From NCBI RefSeq assembly GCF_016863255.1, contig NZ_BOON01000021.1:1-64000 (forward strand): a stretch of DNA of 64,000 bases, given 5' to 3'. Under the pieces are notes generated by a model. The model made no database searches. It saw only the letters and a list, made by a program, of their open reading frames with translations, and had not been told where the DNA came from. Every line of letters begins with the position of its first letter. Positions within the stretch are counted from its first letter, which is position 1. Shown here one piece after another: positions 26,210 to 36,123 of this stretch. A program made the translations under genes and the position numbers. Source of the DNA: Planosporangium mesophilum. Lineage in GTDB: Bacteria > Actinomycetota > Actinomycetes > Mycobacteriales > Micromonosporaceae.

Positions 26210-28741
26210 ATGCCTAGCCTCACCCGAGCCGAGGCGGCCGAGCGGGCCGCGCTGCTGTCGGTCGACGAGTACACGATCGACCTGGACCTGACGGGCCCGG
26301 ACGCGGAGTTCGAGTCCGCGACGGTGGTGCGGTTCGGCTGTACCCGACCGGGTGCGGACACCTTCGTCGAGCTCCGGCCGGCCGCGCTGCGCTCCGTGAC
26401 GCTCAACGGCCGGGAGCTCGACGTGGCCGGACTTAGTGACAACCGGCTGGCGCTTACCGGCCTGGCCGCCGAGAACGAGCTCGTCGTACGGGCCACGATG
26501 GCGTACTCGAACAGCGGTGAGGGGCTGCACCGCTTCGTCGACCCGGCCGACGGCGAGGTCTACCTGTACGCCCAGACGTTCCTGGACTCCGCCCAGCGGG
26601 TGTTCGCCTGTTTCGACCAGCCGGACCTGAAGGCCCCGGTCACGCTGACGGTCACGGCGCCGGCCGGTTGGACCGTGCTGGCCAACGGCGCGGGGGAGCA
26701 GCAGGCGCCGGGGCGGTGGCGGTTCGCCACGACGCCGCCGCTGGCGACCTACTTCGTCACCCTCGTCGCCGGGCCGCTGCACTCCCGGTACGCCGAGCAC
26801 GACGGCATCCCGCTCGGCATCCACTGCCGGGCGTCGCTCGCCGAGCACCTCGACCGCGACGCCGACGAGATCTTCGAGGTGACCTCCGGCTGCCTCGACC
26901 GGTACCACGAGCTGTTCGCCCGGCGCTACCCGTTCGGCAAGTACGACCAGGTGTTCGTGCCGGAGTTCAACGCCGGCGCGATGGAGAACCCGGGCTGCGT
27001 GACGTTCCGCGACGAGTACGTGTTCCGCTCCGCCGTCACGCGGGCGGAGCGGGTGGAGCGCGCCGTCGTGATCGCACACGAGATGGCACACATGTGGTTC
27101 GGCGACCTGGTCACCATGCGCTGGTGGGACGACCTGTGGCTGAACGAGTCGTTCGCCGAGTACCTGGGCACCCGGGTCGCGGCGGAGGCGACCGCCTTCA
27201 CCGACGCCTGGAGCGGCTTCACGATCGAGCGCAAGACCTGGGGGTACGCGGCCGACCAGCGGCCCTCCACGCACCCGGTGGCCCCCGAGGGCGTCGACGA
27301 CAGCGACGCGGCCCTGCTCAACTTCGACGGCATCTCGTACGCCAAGGGCGCGGCCGCGCTGCGCCAGCTCGGCGCGTTCGTGGGCGACGAGGCCTTCCTC
27401 GCCGGGCTGCGGCAGTACTTCGCCGACCACGCGTACGGCAACGCCACGCTGACCGACCTGCTGGCCGCGCTCGGCGCGGCGAGCGGCCGCGACCTGTCCG
27501 GCTGGGCGGCGCTGTGGCTGCGGCAGAGCGGGGTCACGACGCTGCGTCCGGTGGCCGCGACCGGCCCGGACGGCCGGTACGCCGCGGTCACGGTGGTCCA
27601 GACCGCACCCGCGTCCCAGCCGGTCCTACGCCCGCACCGGCTGGCGCTCGGCCTGTACGACCGGGACGCCGACGGCCGGGTCGTGCGCCGGGAGCAGGTG
27701 GAGGTCGAGGTGGACCCGGCGGTCGACCTCGGGCGTACCTCCGTGCCGGCGCTGACCGGCCGGCCCGCCGCCGCGCTGCTGCTGGCCAACGACGACGACC
27801 TCACGTACGCGAAGGTGCGGCTGACCGAACCGGAGCTGGCCGCCCTGCCCCGCCTGCTGCCGTCGGTCGCCGACCCGGTCGCCCGGGCGCTGCTGTGGAG
27901 CGCGGTCTGGGACGCCACGCGCGACGCCGAGGCGGCGCCCGCACGCTTTGTCGAACTGGCCGCCGCCGGGCTCGAGACCGAGACCGACCTCGCCGTCTTC
28001 GCCGAGGTGATGGAGCTCGCCGCGGACGTGACGGTCGGCCAGTACCTTCCGGCGGCCCAGCGTGCGGCCGCGTCGGCCGCGCTCGCCGCGATGTGCGCCC
28101 GGGTCCTCGCCACCGCTGCCGCGGGCAGCGACCGGCAGCTCGCGGCAGCCCGGGGGCTCGCCCGGTGCGCGGGGGTGGACGAGGCCGGCACCCTGCGGGG
28201 CTGGCTGGCCGGCAAGGACGTACCGGACGGTCTCGCCGTCGACGCCGAGCTGCGCTGGGCGCTGCTGCGCCGGCTCGTCGTCCTCGGGATGGCCGGCGCC
28301 GCGGACCTCGACGCCGAGAGCGAGCGGGACCGCAGCGGGCACGGCGCCCAGCACGCGGCCCGGTGCCGGGCGGCGCTGCCGGATCCGGCGGCCAAGGCGC
28401 GGGCCTGGGAGGCGATCGTCACCGACGAGACGCTGTCCAACCGGCTGTTGCTCGCGTACGCCCAGGGGTTCTGGCAGCCGGAGCAGGAGAGCCTGACCGA
28501 GGCGTACGTGGCGCGGTACTTCGACCAGATGCCGGCGATGGCCGCGCAGCGCGGCGCGCAGGTGGTCAGCCAGGTGGCGAAGGCCGCCTACCCGAGGTAC
28601 GCGGTGAGCACTCCGACGGCCGACGCGGCCCAGCGGCTGCTCGACCGTACGGACCTGCCCCCGGTGCTGCGCCGGGTGCTGCTCGACTGCACGGATGATC
28701 TACGGCGGGCGCTGACCGTCCGGTCGCTGGCCGGGGCGTAA
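26210..28741 (+). CDS. pepN: M1 family aminopeptidase N
   Basis: 843 aa from ATG 26210. Cytoplasmic zinc aminopeptidase for peptide turnover. The exopeptidase motif GAMEN is followed by the zinc site HEMAH (residues 290-294) with the third ligand in LNESFAEY, and by the proton-donor Tyr region (ISYAKGAAAL). The C-terminal ERAP1-like helical domain fills about 500-843. Length and motif spacing match the actinobacterial PepN. The start is preceded only by a weak GGCAGGA. Confidence 0.95.
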   Translation: MPSLTRAEAAERAALLSVDEYTIDLDLTGPDAEFESATVVRFGCTRPGADTFVELRPAALRSVTLNGRELDVAGLSDNRLALTGLAAENELVVRATMAYSNSGEGLHRFVDPADGEVYLYAQTFLDSAQRVFACFDQPDLKAPVTLTVTAPAGWTVLANGAGEQQAPGRWRFATTPPLATYFVTLVAGPLHSRYAEHDGIPLGIHCRASLAEHLDRDADEIFEVTSGCLDRYHELFARRYPFGKYDQVFVPEFNAGAMENPGCVTFRDEYVFRSAVTRAERVERAVVIAHEMAHMWFGDLVTMRWWDDLWLNESFAEYLGTRVAAEATAFTDAWSGFTIERKTWGYAADQRPSTHPVAPEGVDDSDAALLNFDGISYAKGAAALRQLGAFVGDEAFLAGLRQYFADHAYGNATLTDLLAALGAASGRDLSGWAALWLRQSGVTTLRPVAATGPDGRYAAVTVVQTAPASQPVLRPHRLALGLYDRDADGRVVRREQVEVEVDPAVDLGRTSVPALTGRPAAALLLANDDDLTYAKVRLTEPELAALPRLLPSVADPVARALLWSAVWDATRDAEAAPARFVELAAAGLETETDLAVFAEVMELAADVTVGQYLPAAQRAAASAALAAMCARVLATAAAGSDRQLAAARGLARCAGVDEAGTLRGWLAGKDVPDGLAVDAELRWALLRRLVVLGMAGAADLDAESERDRSGHGAQHAARCRAALPDPAAKARAWEAIVTDETLSNRLLLAYAQGFWQPEQESLTEAYVARYFDQMPAMAAQRGAQVVSQVAKAAYPRYAVSTPTADAAQRLLDRTDLPPVLRRVLLDCTDDLRRALTVRSLAGA

Positions 28742-28756
28742 GGGGCGACCATTACC

Positions 28757-29374
28757 ATGCCGCGGGTGGGAGAGCCTCGGAGGGACGTGTCTCGTCGTCG
28801 AATAGGGATCATGGGCGGCACGTTCGACCCGATCCACAACGGTCACCTCGTCGCAGCGAGCGAGGTCGCCGACGAGTTCTCGCTCGACGAGGTCGTCTTC
28901 GTGCCCACCGGGCAGCCCTGGCAGAAGGACGAGGTGGACGTCAGCCCGGCCGAGGACCGGTACCTGATGACCGTGATCGCGACGGCGTCCAACCCGCGGT
29001 TCCACGTCAGTCGGGCCGACATCGACCGGAAGGGGCCGACCTACACCATCGACACCCTGCGCGACCTGCGTGAGGCGTACGGCCCGGACACCGACCTGTA
29101 CTTCATCACGGGCGCCGACGCCCTGGAGAAGATCCTGTCGTGGAAGGACGCCGACGAGATCTTCGCGCTCGCCCACTTCGTCGGGGTCACCCGGCCCGGG
29201 TACGAGCTCAGCGCCGCCCACCTGCCCGCCGACACGGTCAGCCTGGTGCAGGTGCCGGCCATGGCGATCTCCTCGACCGACTGCCGGGCGCGCGTCGCGC
29301 AGGGCAAGCCGGTCTGGTACCTGGTACCCGACGGGGTTGTGCAATATATCGCAAAGAGAAGTTTGTACCGATAG
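28757..29374 (+). CDS. nadD: nicotinate-nucleotide adenylyltransferase
   Basis: 205 aa from ATG 28757, or 195 aa from GTG 28787, where GGAGGG lies only 2-3 bases upstream; the choice is open. Makes nicotinate adenine dinucleotide in NAD synthesis. The nucleotidyltransferase motif [11 protein letters not shown] follows IGIM, and the C-terminal [14 protein letters not shown] (ISSTxxR) is present. First gene of the nadD-rsfS-phosphatase cluster shared with mycobacteria. Confidence 0.95.
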   Translation: MPRVGEPRRDVSRRRIGIMGGTFDPIHNGHLVAASEVADEFSLDEVVFVPTGQPWQKDEVDVSPAEDRYLMTVIATASNPRFHVSRADIDRKGPTYTIDTLRDLREAYGPDTDLYFITGADALEKILSWKDADEIFALAHFVGVTRPGYELSAAHLPADTVSLVQVPAMAISSTDCRARVAQGKPVWYLVPDGVVQYIAKRSLYR

Positions 29375-29484
29375 CTCCCAGGGATCGAAGCGGCACTTCG
29401 CGGGTACCCGTGAGAGGCTGGAACCTTGGGGCGGAGCCGCTGGCTGGTTGTGGCCCGCACCGACGACACGACGAGAGGAGTCAG

Positions 29485-29916
29485 GTGCCCGCAAACGAGC
29501 GCGCCCGCGAACTGGCCCTGGCCGCCGCGCAGGCGGCCGCCGACAAGAAGGCACAGGACATCGTCCTGCTGGACGTGGGCGACCAACTCGTGATCACCGA
29601 TGTCTTCCTGCTCGCTTCGGCGCCGAACGAACGCCAGGTCATCGCGATCGTGGATGCCATCGAGGAGAAGCTGCTCGAACTGCCGGACAAGGCGAAGCCG
29701 GTACGCCGCGAGGGCGAGCGGGCCGGCCGCTGGGTGCTGCTGGACTACATCGACATCGTGGTACACGTGCAGCACAGCGAGGAGCGCGAGTTCTACGCGC
29801 TCGACCGGCTGTGGAAGGACTGCCCGACCATCCCGTTCGTCGACCGGGACATGGCCACCGCCGAAGCCCGTGGTGGCGCCGAGGGCCCCGGCGGCGAAGC
29901 CGACGACGCGGCGTGA
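29485..29916 (+). CDS. rsfS: ribosomal silencing factor RsfS
   Basis: 143 aa from GTG 29485, preceded by GAGAGGAG. Binds L14 and blocks subunit joining when nutrients are low. Family blocks KAQDIVLLDV, ITDVFLLAS, and WVLLDYIDIVVHVQ are present; a short acidic-Gly tail follows. Overlaps the next gene by four bases. Confidence 0.96.
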   Translation: MPANERARELALAAAQAAADKKAQDIVLLDVGDQLVITDVFLLASAPNERQVIAIVDAIEEKLLELPDKAKPVRREGERAGRWVLLDYIDIVVHVQHSEEREFYALDRLWKDCPTIPFVDRDMATAEARGGAEGPGGEADDAA

Positions 29917-30509
29917 CGCGTCTGCTGCTGTGGCGGCACGGGCAGACCGCCTGGAACGCCGCCAGCCGGGTACAGGGGCAGATAGACGCCGAGCTTGACG
30001 AGGTCGGTCGGGCCCAGGCCCAGGCCGCCGCGGCCCGCCTCGCCGAGCTGCACCCCGACGTGATCATCTCCAGTGATCTCCGCCGGGCGGCGGACACCGC
30101 CGGCGCGCTCGCCGCGATCACGGGCCTCGACGTGGCCCACGATCCGCGCCTGCGGGAGCGGCACTACGGCAGCTGGCAGGGGCTGACCACCACGGAGATC
30201 GCCGAGCGCTGGCCGGAGGAGTACGCCGGCTGGCGCGCCGGGGCCCCGATCCGGGGGCTCGGCATCGAGGACCTCGACGAGCTCGGCAAGCGGGTCGCCG
30301 ACGCGCTGACGGACGTGGCGGGCCGGGCCGCCGGCGGCACGATCGTCGTGGCCAGCCACGGCGGCGCCATCCGGCGCGGCGTGATCGCGATGCTGGGCTG
30401 GCCCGAGTCGGTCGTACCGACGCTGAGCGTGCTCACCAACTGCCACTGGGTGGAGCTGCGCCTGGACCAGCGACGAGGCTGGCAGCTCCGGGCGTACAAC
30501 GCGGGCTGA
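29913..30509 (+). CDS. histidine phosphatase, GpgP-like
   Basis: 198 aa, GTG overlapping the rsfS stop (GTGA). The RHG motif (LWRHGQTAWN) at the N-terminus carries the catalytic His, with the second His in VVASHGGAIRRG. Mycobacterial GpgP (glucosyl-3-phosphoglycerate phosphatase) lies in the same place after rsfS, so that role is a reasonable guess; the substrate is not shown by the sequence. Confidence 0.85.
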   Translation: MTRLLLWRHGQTAWNAASRVQGQIDAELDEVGRAQAQAAAARLAELHPDVIISSDLRRAADTAGALAAITGLDVAHDPRLRERHYGSWQGLTTTEIAERWPEEYAGWRAGAPIRGLGIEDLDELGKRVADALTDVAGRAAGGTIVVASHGGAIRRGVIAMLGWPESVVPTLSVLTNCHWVELRLDQRRGWQLRAYNAG

Positions 30510-30576
30510 GCCCCTGCGCGATCATGCGTGTGGGGGCGGGGCGGAACCGGGCGGCGCAGAGTAGCGTCCGATCACC

Positions 30577-30960
30577 ATGGGAGCGCCTCGCACCGTCACC
30601 GCACTGCTCGTCCCGTTGCTCGCCGGTGCCCTGGTGGGCGGCTGCAGTAGCGGCGGCGGCGGGACGCCGTCCCCGGGAGCGAGCAGCGGCGGCGGCAGTT
30701 CGGTGCCGCCCTCGGCGTCCCCGGCGGTTTCCTCCACGCCAGCCCCTGAGCTGACGCTGTCCGGGCAGGTCGAGGCCGGCGTGGAGCCCAACTGCCTGGT
30801 GCTTCACAGCGGCGGCCAGACCTACAACCTGATGGGCGGCGACCGGAACGTGGTGAAGCCCGGCAACAACGTGGTCGTCCGGGGTCACGTCGCCCAGAAC
30901 GTCATGAGCTACTGCATGCAGGGCCAGCCGTTCCAGGTCACCGAGGCCAGCGCCGGGTGA
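30577..30960 (+). CDS. small lipoprotein with a compact Cys-pair domain
   Basis: 127 aa. Signal peptide with lipobox VGGC (Cys about 23), a Gly/Ser/Pro linker (about 26-65), then a ~65-residue beta-looking domain (LSGQVEAGVEPNCLVL ... SYCMQGQPFQV) whose two Cys may form a disulfide. It recalls small OB-like domains but is not assigned. Unknown function. Confidence 0.75.
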   Translation: MGAPRTVTALLVPLLAGALVGGCSSGGGGTPSPGASSGGGSSVPPSASPAVSSTPAPELTLSGQVEAGVEPNCLVLHSGGQTYNLMGGDRNVVKPGNNVVVRGHVAQNVMSYCMQGQPFQVTEASAG

Positions 30961-31005
30961 GCGGGACGCGTTTCTGAATTGGCCGCCATCGGTTACGGTG
31001 CCGAC

Positions 31006-31866
31006 ATGGCAGGTACGTCTGAGCGCGTCGCGGTGGTCACCGACAGCACCACGTACCTGCCGGAGACCCTCGCAACCGAGGCCGGTCTGACCGTCGTTCC
31101 GCTCACCGTCGTCATCGACGGGGAGCCGGGCCTGGAAGGCATCGACATCACCCCGGCGGACGTCGCCAAGGCGCTCGAGCACCGACGCGCCCACGTGACG
31201 ACGTCGCGGCCGGCCCCCGGTGCGTTCGCCGAGACGTACCGGCAGTTGCTCGACGGTGGCGCGCCAGGCGTCGTGTCGGTACACCTCTCCGCGCAGCTCT
31301 CCGGTACCTATGAAGCCGCCCGCCTGGCTGCGGACGAGTTCGGCGGGCGGGTCGAGGTGGTCGACTCCTGCTCCACCGGCATGGGCCTGGGCTTCCCGGC
31401 CCTCGCCGCGGCGGCGGCCGCCGCCGACGGGAAATCCCTTCCGGAGGTACGGGCCGCCGCCCTCGCCACGGCTGACCGCACCACGACGCTGTTCTATGTG
31501 GACACGCTGGAGTTCCTGCGTCGGGGTGGCCGGATCGGGGCGGCGTCGGCACTGCTCGGTACCGCGCTGTCGGTCAAGCCGATCCTGCGCCTGGCCGGTG
31601 GACGGATCGCCGTCAGCGACAAGGTACGCACCGCCGGCCGCGCCCTGGCCCGGCTGGTCGACCTGGCGGTCGAGGCGGCGGGCGACGGCACGGTCGACAT
31701 CGCGGTACACCACCTGGCGGCCACCGAGCGGGCCGAGGCGCTGCGAGGGTCGCTCACGGCGCGGCTCGGTGACCGGATCCGCCGGGTATACGCGACCGAG
31801 GTGGGTGCGGCGGTCGCCGCCCACGCCGGACCGGGCCTGCTGTGCGCGGTGGTGAGCCGCCGGTAG
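31006..31866 (+). CDS. DegV family fatty-acid-binding protein
   Basis: 286 aa from ATG 31006. Two-domain EDD fold that binds a fatty acid (FakB type). VAVVTDSTTYLP at the N-terminus, TSRPAPGAFAETY, HLSAQLSGTYEAARLAA (STxxGTY-like ligand loop), and LEFLRRGGRIG are family blocks. Members of the FakB group present fatty acids to FakA kinase; whether a FakA partner exists lies outside the window. Confidence 0.9.
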   Translation: MAGTSERVAVVTDSTTYLPETLATEAGLTVVPLTVVIDGEPGLEGIDITPADVAKALEHRRAHVTTSRPAPGAFAETYRQLLDGGAPGVVSVHLSAQLSGTYEAARLAADEFGGRVEVVDSCSTGMGLGFPALAAAAAAADGKSLPEVRAAALATADRTTTLFYVDTLEFLRRGGRIGAASALLGTALSVKPILRLAGGRIAVSDKVRTAGRALARLVDLAVEAAGDGTVDIAVHHLAATERAEALRGSLTARLGDRIRRVYATEVGAAVAAHAGPGLLCAVVSRR

Positions 31867-31959
31867 CGACCGGCCCGGGTTTTCCACAGGCACCCTCGCT
31901 GTCCACAGCCGCGCGGCTCGTACCCGCGGAGACCGCCGCCCGCCACTAGCTTTCGGCGC

Positions 31960-32700
31960 ATGTTTCCATCGCACCGAGACGCCGCCGCCGACGAGGTGCG
32001 GGAGCGGTTCGTCCGGGTCGTCGGCCTGCCGGAGGACGAGGAGCTGGTCTCCCCGGCCTCACCTGTCACTACGGCACCACCTCCCGCGCCCGCCGGTCTG
32101 CGGGGCGCGCTGGGCGCCCTCGACCCGGGCCGCCGGGGCGTCCGTGCGCTGGTCGCCGTGGCGGTGGTCGCCGTCGCCGTTGCGGGCTTCCTGACCTGGC
32201 GGGCCCGTCCCCAGGTGGAGCCCGTCGCCGCCGCCCGGCCCGAGCCCTCGGCGGCGGCGAGCCCGTCCGGCTCCGGTGTCGTCGTGATCGCCGTGACCGG
32301 CCGGGTACGGCGTCCCGGGCTGGTCCGTCTTCCCGCCGGCGCCCGGGTGGCCGACGCGATCGACGCGGCCGGCGGCATCCTGCCCGACACCGACCTCTCC
32401 TTCGTCAACCTGGCCCGCAAGCTCGCCGACGGTGAGCTGGTGGCGATCGGTGTCACCCCGCCACCCGGTGTCGCCGCCGAGCAGGGCGCGCCCGGGGCGA
32501 CCGCAGCCGGGCCGCTCAACCTCAACACCGCCACCGCCGCCCAGTTCGAGGCGCTGCCCGGCATCGGACCCGTCCTCGCCCAGCACATCCTGGAGTACCG
32601 CACCAAGCACGGCCCGTTCCGGTCGGTCGACGAGCTACGGCAGGTCGACGGGCTCGGGGGTGCCCGGTTCAACCAGATCAAGCCGCTGGTGACGGTGTGA
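31960..32700 (+). CDS. comEA: ComEA-type DNA-binding protein
   Basis: 246 aa. N-terminal cytoplasmic part, one transmembrane helix (about residues 64-84), an SLBB domain (VIAVTGRVRRPGLVRLP...), and tandem helix-hairpin-helix motifs at the C-terminus (LNLNTATAAQFEALPGIGPVLAQHI). Binds incoming DNA outside the membrane in competence systems. The GTG of comEC overlaps its stop by four bases. Confidence 0.92.
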   Translation: MFPSHRDAAADEVRERFVRVVGLPEDEELVSPASPVTTAPPPAPAGLRGALGALDPGRRGVRALVAVAVVAVAVAGFLTWRARPQVEPVAAARPEPSAAASPSGSGVVVIAVTGRVRRPGLVRLPAGARVADAIDAAGGILPDTDLSFVNLARKLADGELVAIGVTPPPGVAAEQGAPGATAAGPLNLNTATAAQFEALPGIGPVLAQHILEYRTKHGPFRSVDELRQVDGLGGARFNQIKPLVTV

Positions 32701-35192
32701 GCGCCGACGCCTACCCCGATCTTCGGCTGGCCGGGGTCGCGACCGGGACGTGGCTGGCGGCGCTCGCGGCGCTGCACCTGTCCGGGCGGGCCGGGGCCGC
32801 CGTCGCGGTGGCAGCCGGGCTGGTCGCCGTCGCGGTGGCAGCCGGCCTGGTCGCCGTCGTGGTGGCGGTCGGCCGGCGGTCCGGCCGGATGCCCGCGGGC
32901 GCGGTCGGCGCGGTGTCCGGCCGGACCGCCGTGGTCGCCGTGCTGGTCGGCGTCGTCGCCGGTGCCGGGGTCACGGCGTGCCGGGTGGCGCTGCGCGACG
33001 CCGGCCCGGTCGCGGCACTGGCCCGCGAGGGCGCCACCGTGGCCGCCGCCCTCGTGGTCACCGACGACCCCCGCCCCACCCCGGGTGCCGTCGGCGGCCC
33101 CACCCGGTACGCCGTCGCCGCGGACCTCACCCGGCTGAGCCCGACCGGCCGGCCGGCGCTGCGCCTGTCGACGCGGGTCCTGGTGCTCGGTGGCGACCCC
33201 TCCTGGCGGGGCGTCCTGCCCGGGCAGCGGGTCGAGGTCGACGGCCGGATCGTGGCGGCGCGCGGGGGAGACCTGCGCTCGGCGGTCCTGTCCGTGCCGG
33301 GCGCGCCACGGCTGATCGGCCGGGCGTCGTGGGCCCAGCGGTCGGCCGGGCGGCTGCGTGCCGGCCTGCAACGGGCCTGCGCGCCGCTGCCACCCGAGCC
33401 GGGCGGCCTGCTGCCCGGGCTGGTGGTCGGCGACACCACGCGGCTGGAGCCCGCCGTGGCGGACGATTTCCGCACCACCGGCATGACGCACCTGCTCGCG
33501 GTCAGCGGGTCGAACGTTGCGATCGTGCTCGGCTTCGTGCTCGGCCTGGCCCGCTGGTGCCGGGCCGGTCCACGGCTGGCCGCCGCGATCTCCGTCGTCG
33601 CGCTCGTCGGCTTCGTGATCCTGGTACGCCCGTCGCCCAGCGTCCTACGCGCCGCCGCCCTGGGGGCGCTCGTGCTGGTGGCGCTCGCGAGCGGTCGTCC
33701 CCGGGCGGCGGTGCCCGGGCTGGCCGCCGTGGTGATCGTGCTGGTCCTCGTCGACCCGCAGTTGGCCGGCGAGCCGGGGTTCGCGCTCTCGGTCCTCGCC
33801 ACGGCAGGCATCCTCCTGCTCGCACCCGGCTGGCGCGACGGGCTGCGCCGCCACCGGGTACCGGCAGGCCTGGCAGAGGCGATCGCCGTACCGGCGGCCG
33901 CGCAGTTGGCCTGCGCGCCGGTGATCGCCGCCCTGTCGGGCACGATCGGGCTCGTCGCCGTGCCGGCCAACCTGCTCGCGGTACCCGCCGTCGCGCCGGC
34001 CACCGTGCTCGGCGTCGCCGCGGCGCTGCTGTCACCGGTCTGGCCGGCCGGGGCCGAGCTTGCCGCGTGGCTCGCCGCCTGGCCGGCGCGATGGCTCGTT
34101 CTGGTCGGCCGGTACGGCGCGCAGGCACCCGCCGGCACCGCGCCGTGGCCCACAGGCGCGGTCGGCGGCGTCCTGCTCGCCGGGGTCCTCGTCGCGCTCC
34201 TGGTCGCGGCCCGGCACCCGCTGGTCCGCCGGCTGGCGGCCGTGGTGACGATTGCGACGGTCGTCGGCACGCTGCCGGTACGGCTGGTCGCCTCGGGCTG
34301 GCCGCCGCCGGGGTGGCTGCTGGTGATGTGCGACGTAGGCCAGGGCGACGCGGTGGTGCTGCCGGTCACGCCGGGCCAGGCGGTGGTCGTGGACGCCGGT
34401 CCCGACCCGCCCTCGGTCGACGCCTGCCTGCGCCGGCTCGGCGTCCGACACGTACCGCTGCTGGTGATCAGCCATTTTCACGTCGACCACGTCGGGGGAG
34501 TGGAAGGCGTGTTCCGGGACCGCTCGGTCGGCGCGGTGGTGACGACCGCCCACCCGGAGCCGGCCCTCGGGCGCCGCCAGGTGCTCGCGGCTGCCACCGC
34601 CCGGCAAACTCCGGTACGGCAGGCGACGGCGGGTGAGGTCTACCCGGCGGGCGGGCTGCGCCTGACCGTGGTCGGGCCGGGCCGGCCGCTGGTCAACACC
34701 CGCTCGGATCCCAACAACAACTCGCTCGTCCTACGCGCCACCGTGCGCGGGCACTCGGTGCTGCTGGCCGGCGACGCCGAGGAGGACGAGCAGCAGGGCC
34801 TGCTGGGCGACCCGGTACGGGTCGATGTGCTGAAGGTGGCGCACCACGGCAGTGCCTTCCAGGACCCGCGGTTCCTCGACGAGGTGGATCCGTCGGTCGC
34901 GCTCGTCTCGGTGGGCGCCGGGAACGCGTACGGCCATCCCAACCCGGCCGTGCTCCACCGGCTGGCCCGAGGCGGGGCCAGGGTGCTGCGGACGGACGTC
35001 TCCGGTGACCTGGCCGTCGTCGACACGGACGGGCGGCTGGCGGTGGCGGCACGCGGCCGGCAGCCCGGCCGCCGGCGCGCAGCCCTGCCAGCACCGCCGC
35101 CGGTAGCGCCGGCCGTACGGCGGCGGCGTTCGTGGGACGATGGCTGCCGTGCCTCCACAGTTGTCAGCCGACGTACGTCTCGTCCTCGGTGA
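32697..35192 (+). CDS. comEC: ComEC/Rec2 family DNA uptake channel
   Basis: 831 aa. An N-terminal DUF4131-type soluble region between membrane helices, the competence domain with many helices (GMTHLLAVSGSNVAIV is its hallmark, near residue 260), and a C-terminal metallo-beta-lactamase-like domain (CDVGQGDAVVLP, SHFHVDHVGG, VLKVAHHGS). Metal ligands are intact. Near 32812-32880 the DNA has a tandem 27-bp repeat encoding VAVAAGLVA-type helix segments. The last 53 bases overlap holA. Confidence 0.92.
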   Translation: MSADAYPDLRLAGVATGTWLAALAALHLSGRAGAAVAVAAGLVAVAVAAGLVAVVVAVGRRSGRMPAGAVGAVSGRTAVVAVLVGVVAGAGVTACRVALRDAGPVAALAREGATVAAALVVTDDPRPTPGAVGGPTRYAVAADLTRLSPTGRPALRLSTRVLVLGGDPSWRGVLPGQRVEVDGRIVAARGGDLRSAVLSVPGAPRLIGRASWAQRSAGRLRAGLQRACAPLPPEPGGLLPGLVVGDTTRLEPAVADDFRTTGMTHLLAVSGSNVAIVLGFVLGLARWCRAGPRLAAAISVVALVGFVILVRPSPSVLRAAALGALVLVALASGRPRAAVPGLAAVVIVLVLVDPQLAGEPGFALSVLATAGILLLAPGWRDGLRRHRVPAGLAEAIAVPAAAQLACAPVIAALSGTIGLVAVPANLLAVPAVAPATVLGVAAALLSPVWPAGAELAAWLAAWPARWLVLVGRYGAQAPAGTAPWPTGAVGGVLLAGVLVALLVAARHPLVRRLAAVVTIATVVGTLPVRLVASGWPPPGWLLVMCDVGQGDAVVLPVTPGQAVVVDAGPDPPSVDACLRRLGVRHVPLLVISHFHVDHVGGVEGVFRDRSVGAVVTTAHPEPALGRRQVLAAATARQTPVRQATAGEVYPAGGLRLTVVGPGRPLVNTRSDPNNNSLVLRATVRGHSVLLAGDAEEDEQQGLLGDPVRVDVLKVAHHGSAFQDPRFLDEVDPSVALVSVGAGNAYGHPNPAVLHRLARGGARVLRTDVSGDLAVVDTDGRLAVAARGRQPGRRRAALPAPPPVAPAVRRRRSWDDGCRASTVVSRRTSRPR

Positions 35193-36123
35193 CGAGGAAT
35201 TCCTCGCGGACAGGGCGGTGAGCGACGCGATCGCCACCGCGCGGACGGCCGAGCCCGACGCCGAGGTGAGCGAGTACGCCGCCAGCGAGCTGGTGCCCGG
35301 CGAGCTGGCCGAGATGACCAGCCCGTCGCTGTTCGGCGGGCGCCGGGTGCTCGTCGTCCGGGGCGGTCAGGACGCGAAGAAGGACCTGGCGGCGGCGCTG
35401 CTCGAGTACGCCCGCGACCCCGACCCGGACGTGACCCTGGTCATCACGCACCTCGGCGGCGCCAAGGGTAAAGCCCTGGCCGACGGCCTGCGCGCGGCCG
35501 GTGTCAAGGTCATCCCCGTCGGGAAGATCACCAAGCCCCGGGAGCGGGTCGACTTCGTCCGCGCCGAGGTCCGCCGGCTCGGCGGCAAGTGCGCGGAGGA
35601 CGCCGCCGAGGCGCTGATCGAGGCCGTCGGAAACGACCTGCGCGAGCTGGTCGCCGCCTGCTCCCAGCTGGTCGCCGACACCGGAGGGCGGATCGACGCC
35701 GGCACCGTCGCCCGCTACTACCGTGGCCGCGCGGAGGTCACCGGCTTCACGGTCGCCGACGCGACCGTGGAGGGTGACCTACCGGGCGCGCTGGAGGCAC
35801 TGCGCTGGGCGCTGCACGTCGGCGTCGACCCGGTACCGATCGCGGACGCGCTGGCCGACGGGGTCCGTACGGTGGCCCGGGTGGCCTCGGCCGGGCGCGG
35901 CAACCCGTACCAGTTGGCCAGTGCTCTCGGCATGCCGGCCTGGAAAATTGAACGTGCTCAGCGCCGAGCCCGTGGCTGGACCCCCGACGCGCTCGTTGAA
36001 GCCATGCGGGTGGTCGCTGACTGCAACGCCGCAGTCAAGGGCGGCTCCGAGGACCGTGGGTATGCGCTGGAGCGCGCGGTCTTCGCGGTCGCAGCGGCCC
36101 GAAACGGAGGTGGGACGCGGTGA
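35140..36123 (+). CDS. holA: DNA polymerase III delta subunit
   Basis: 327 aa from ATG 35140, inside the comEC end. Clamp-loader subunit. Blocks seen: VLGDEEFLADRAV, the LLEYARDPDPDVTLVI core, KITKPRERVDFVRAEVRRLG, LIEAVGNDLRELVAACSQL, and the C-terminal KIERAQRRARGWTPDALVEA. The comEA-comEC-holA order is conserved. The following gene overlaps its stop by four bases. Confidence 0.95.
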   Translation: MAAVPPQLSADVRLVLGDEEFLADRAVSDAIATARTAEPDAEVSEYAASELVPGELAEMTSPSLFGGRRVLVVRGGQDAKKDLAAALLEYARDPDPDVTLVITHLGGAKGKALADGLRAAGVKVIPVGKITKPRERVDFVRAEVRRLGGKCAEDAAEALIEAVGNDLRELVAACSQLVADTGGRIDAGTVARYYRGRAEVTGFTVADATVEGDLPGALEALRWALHVGVDPVPIADALADGVRTVARVASAGRGNPYQLASALGMPAWKIERAQRRARGWTPDALVEAMRVVADCNAAVKGGSEDRGYALERAVFAVAAARNGGGTR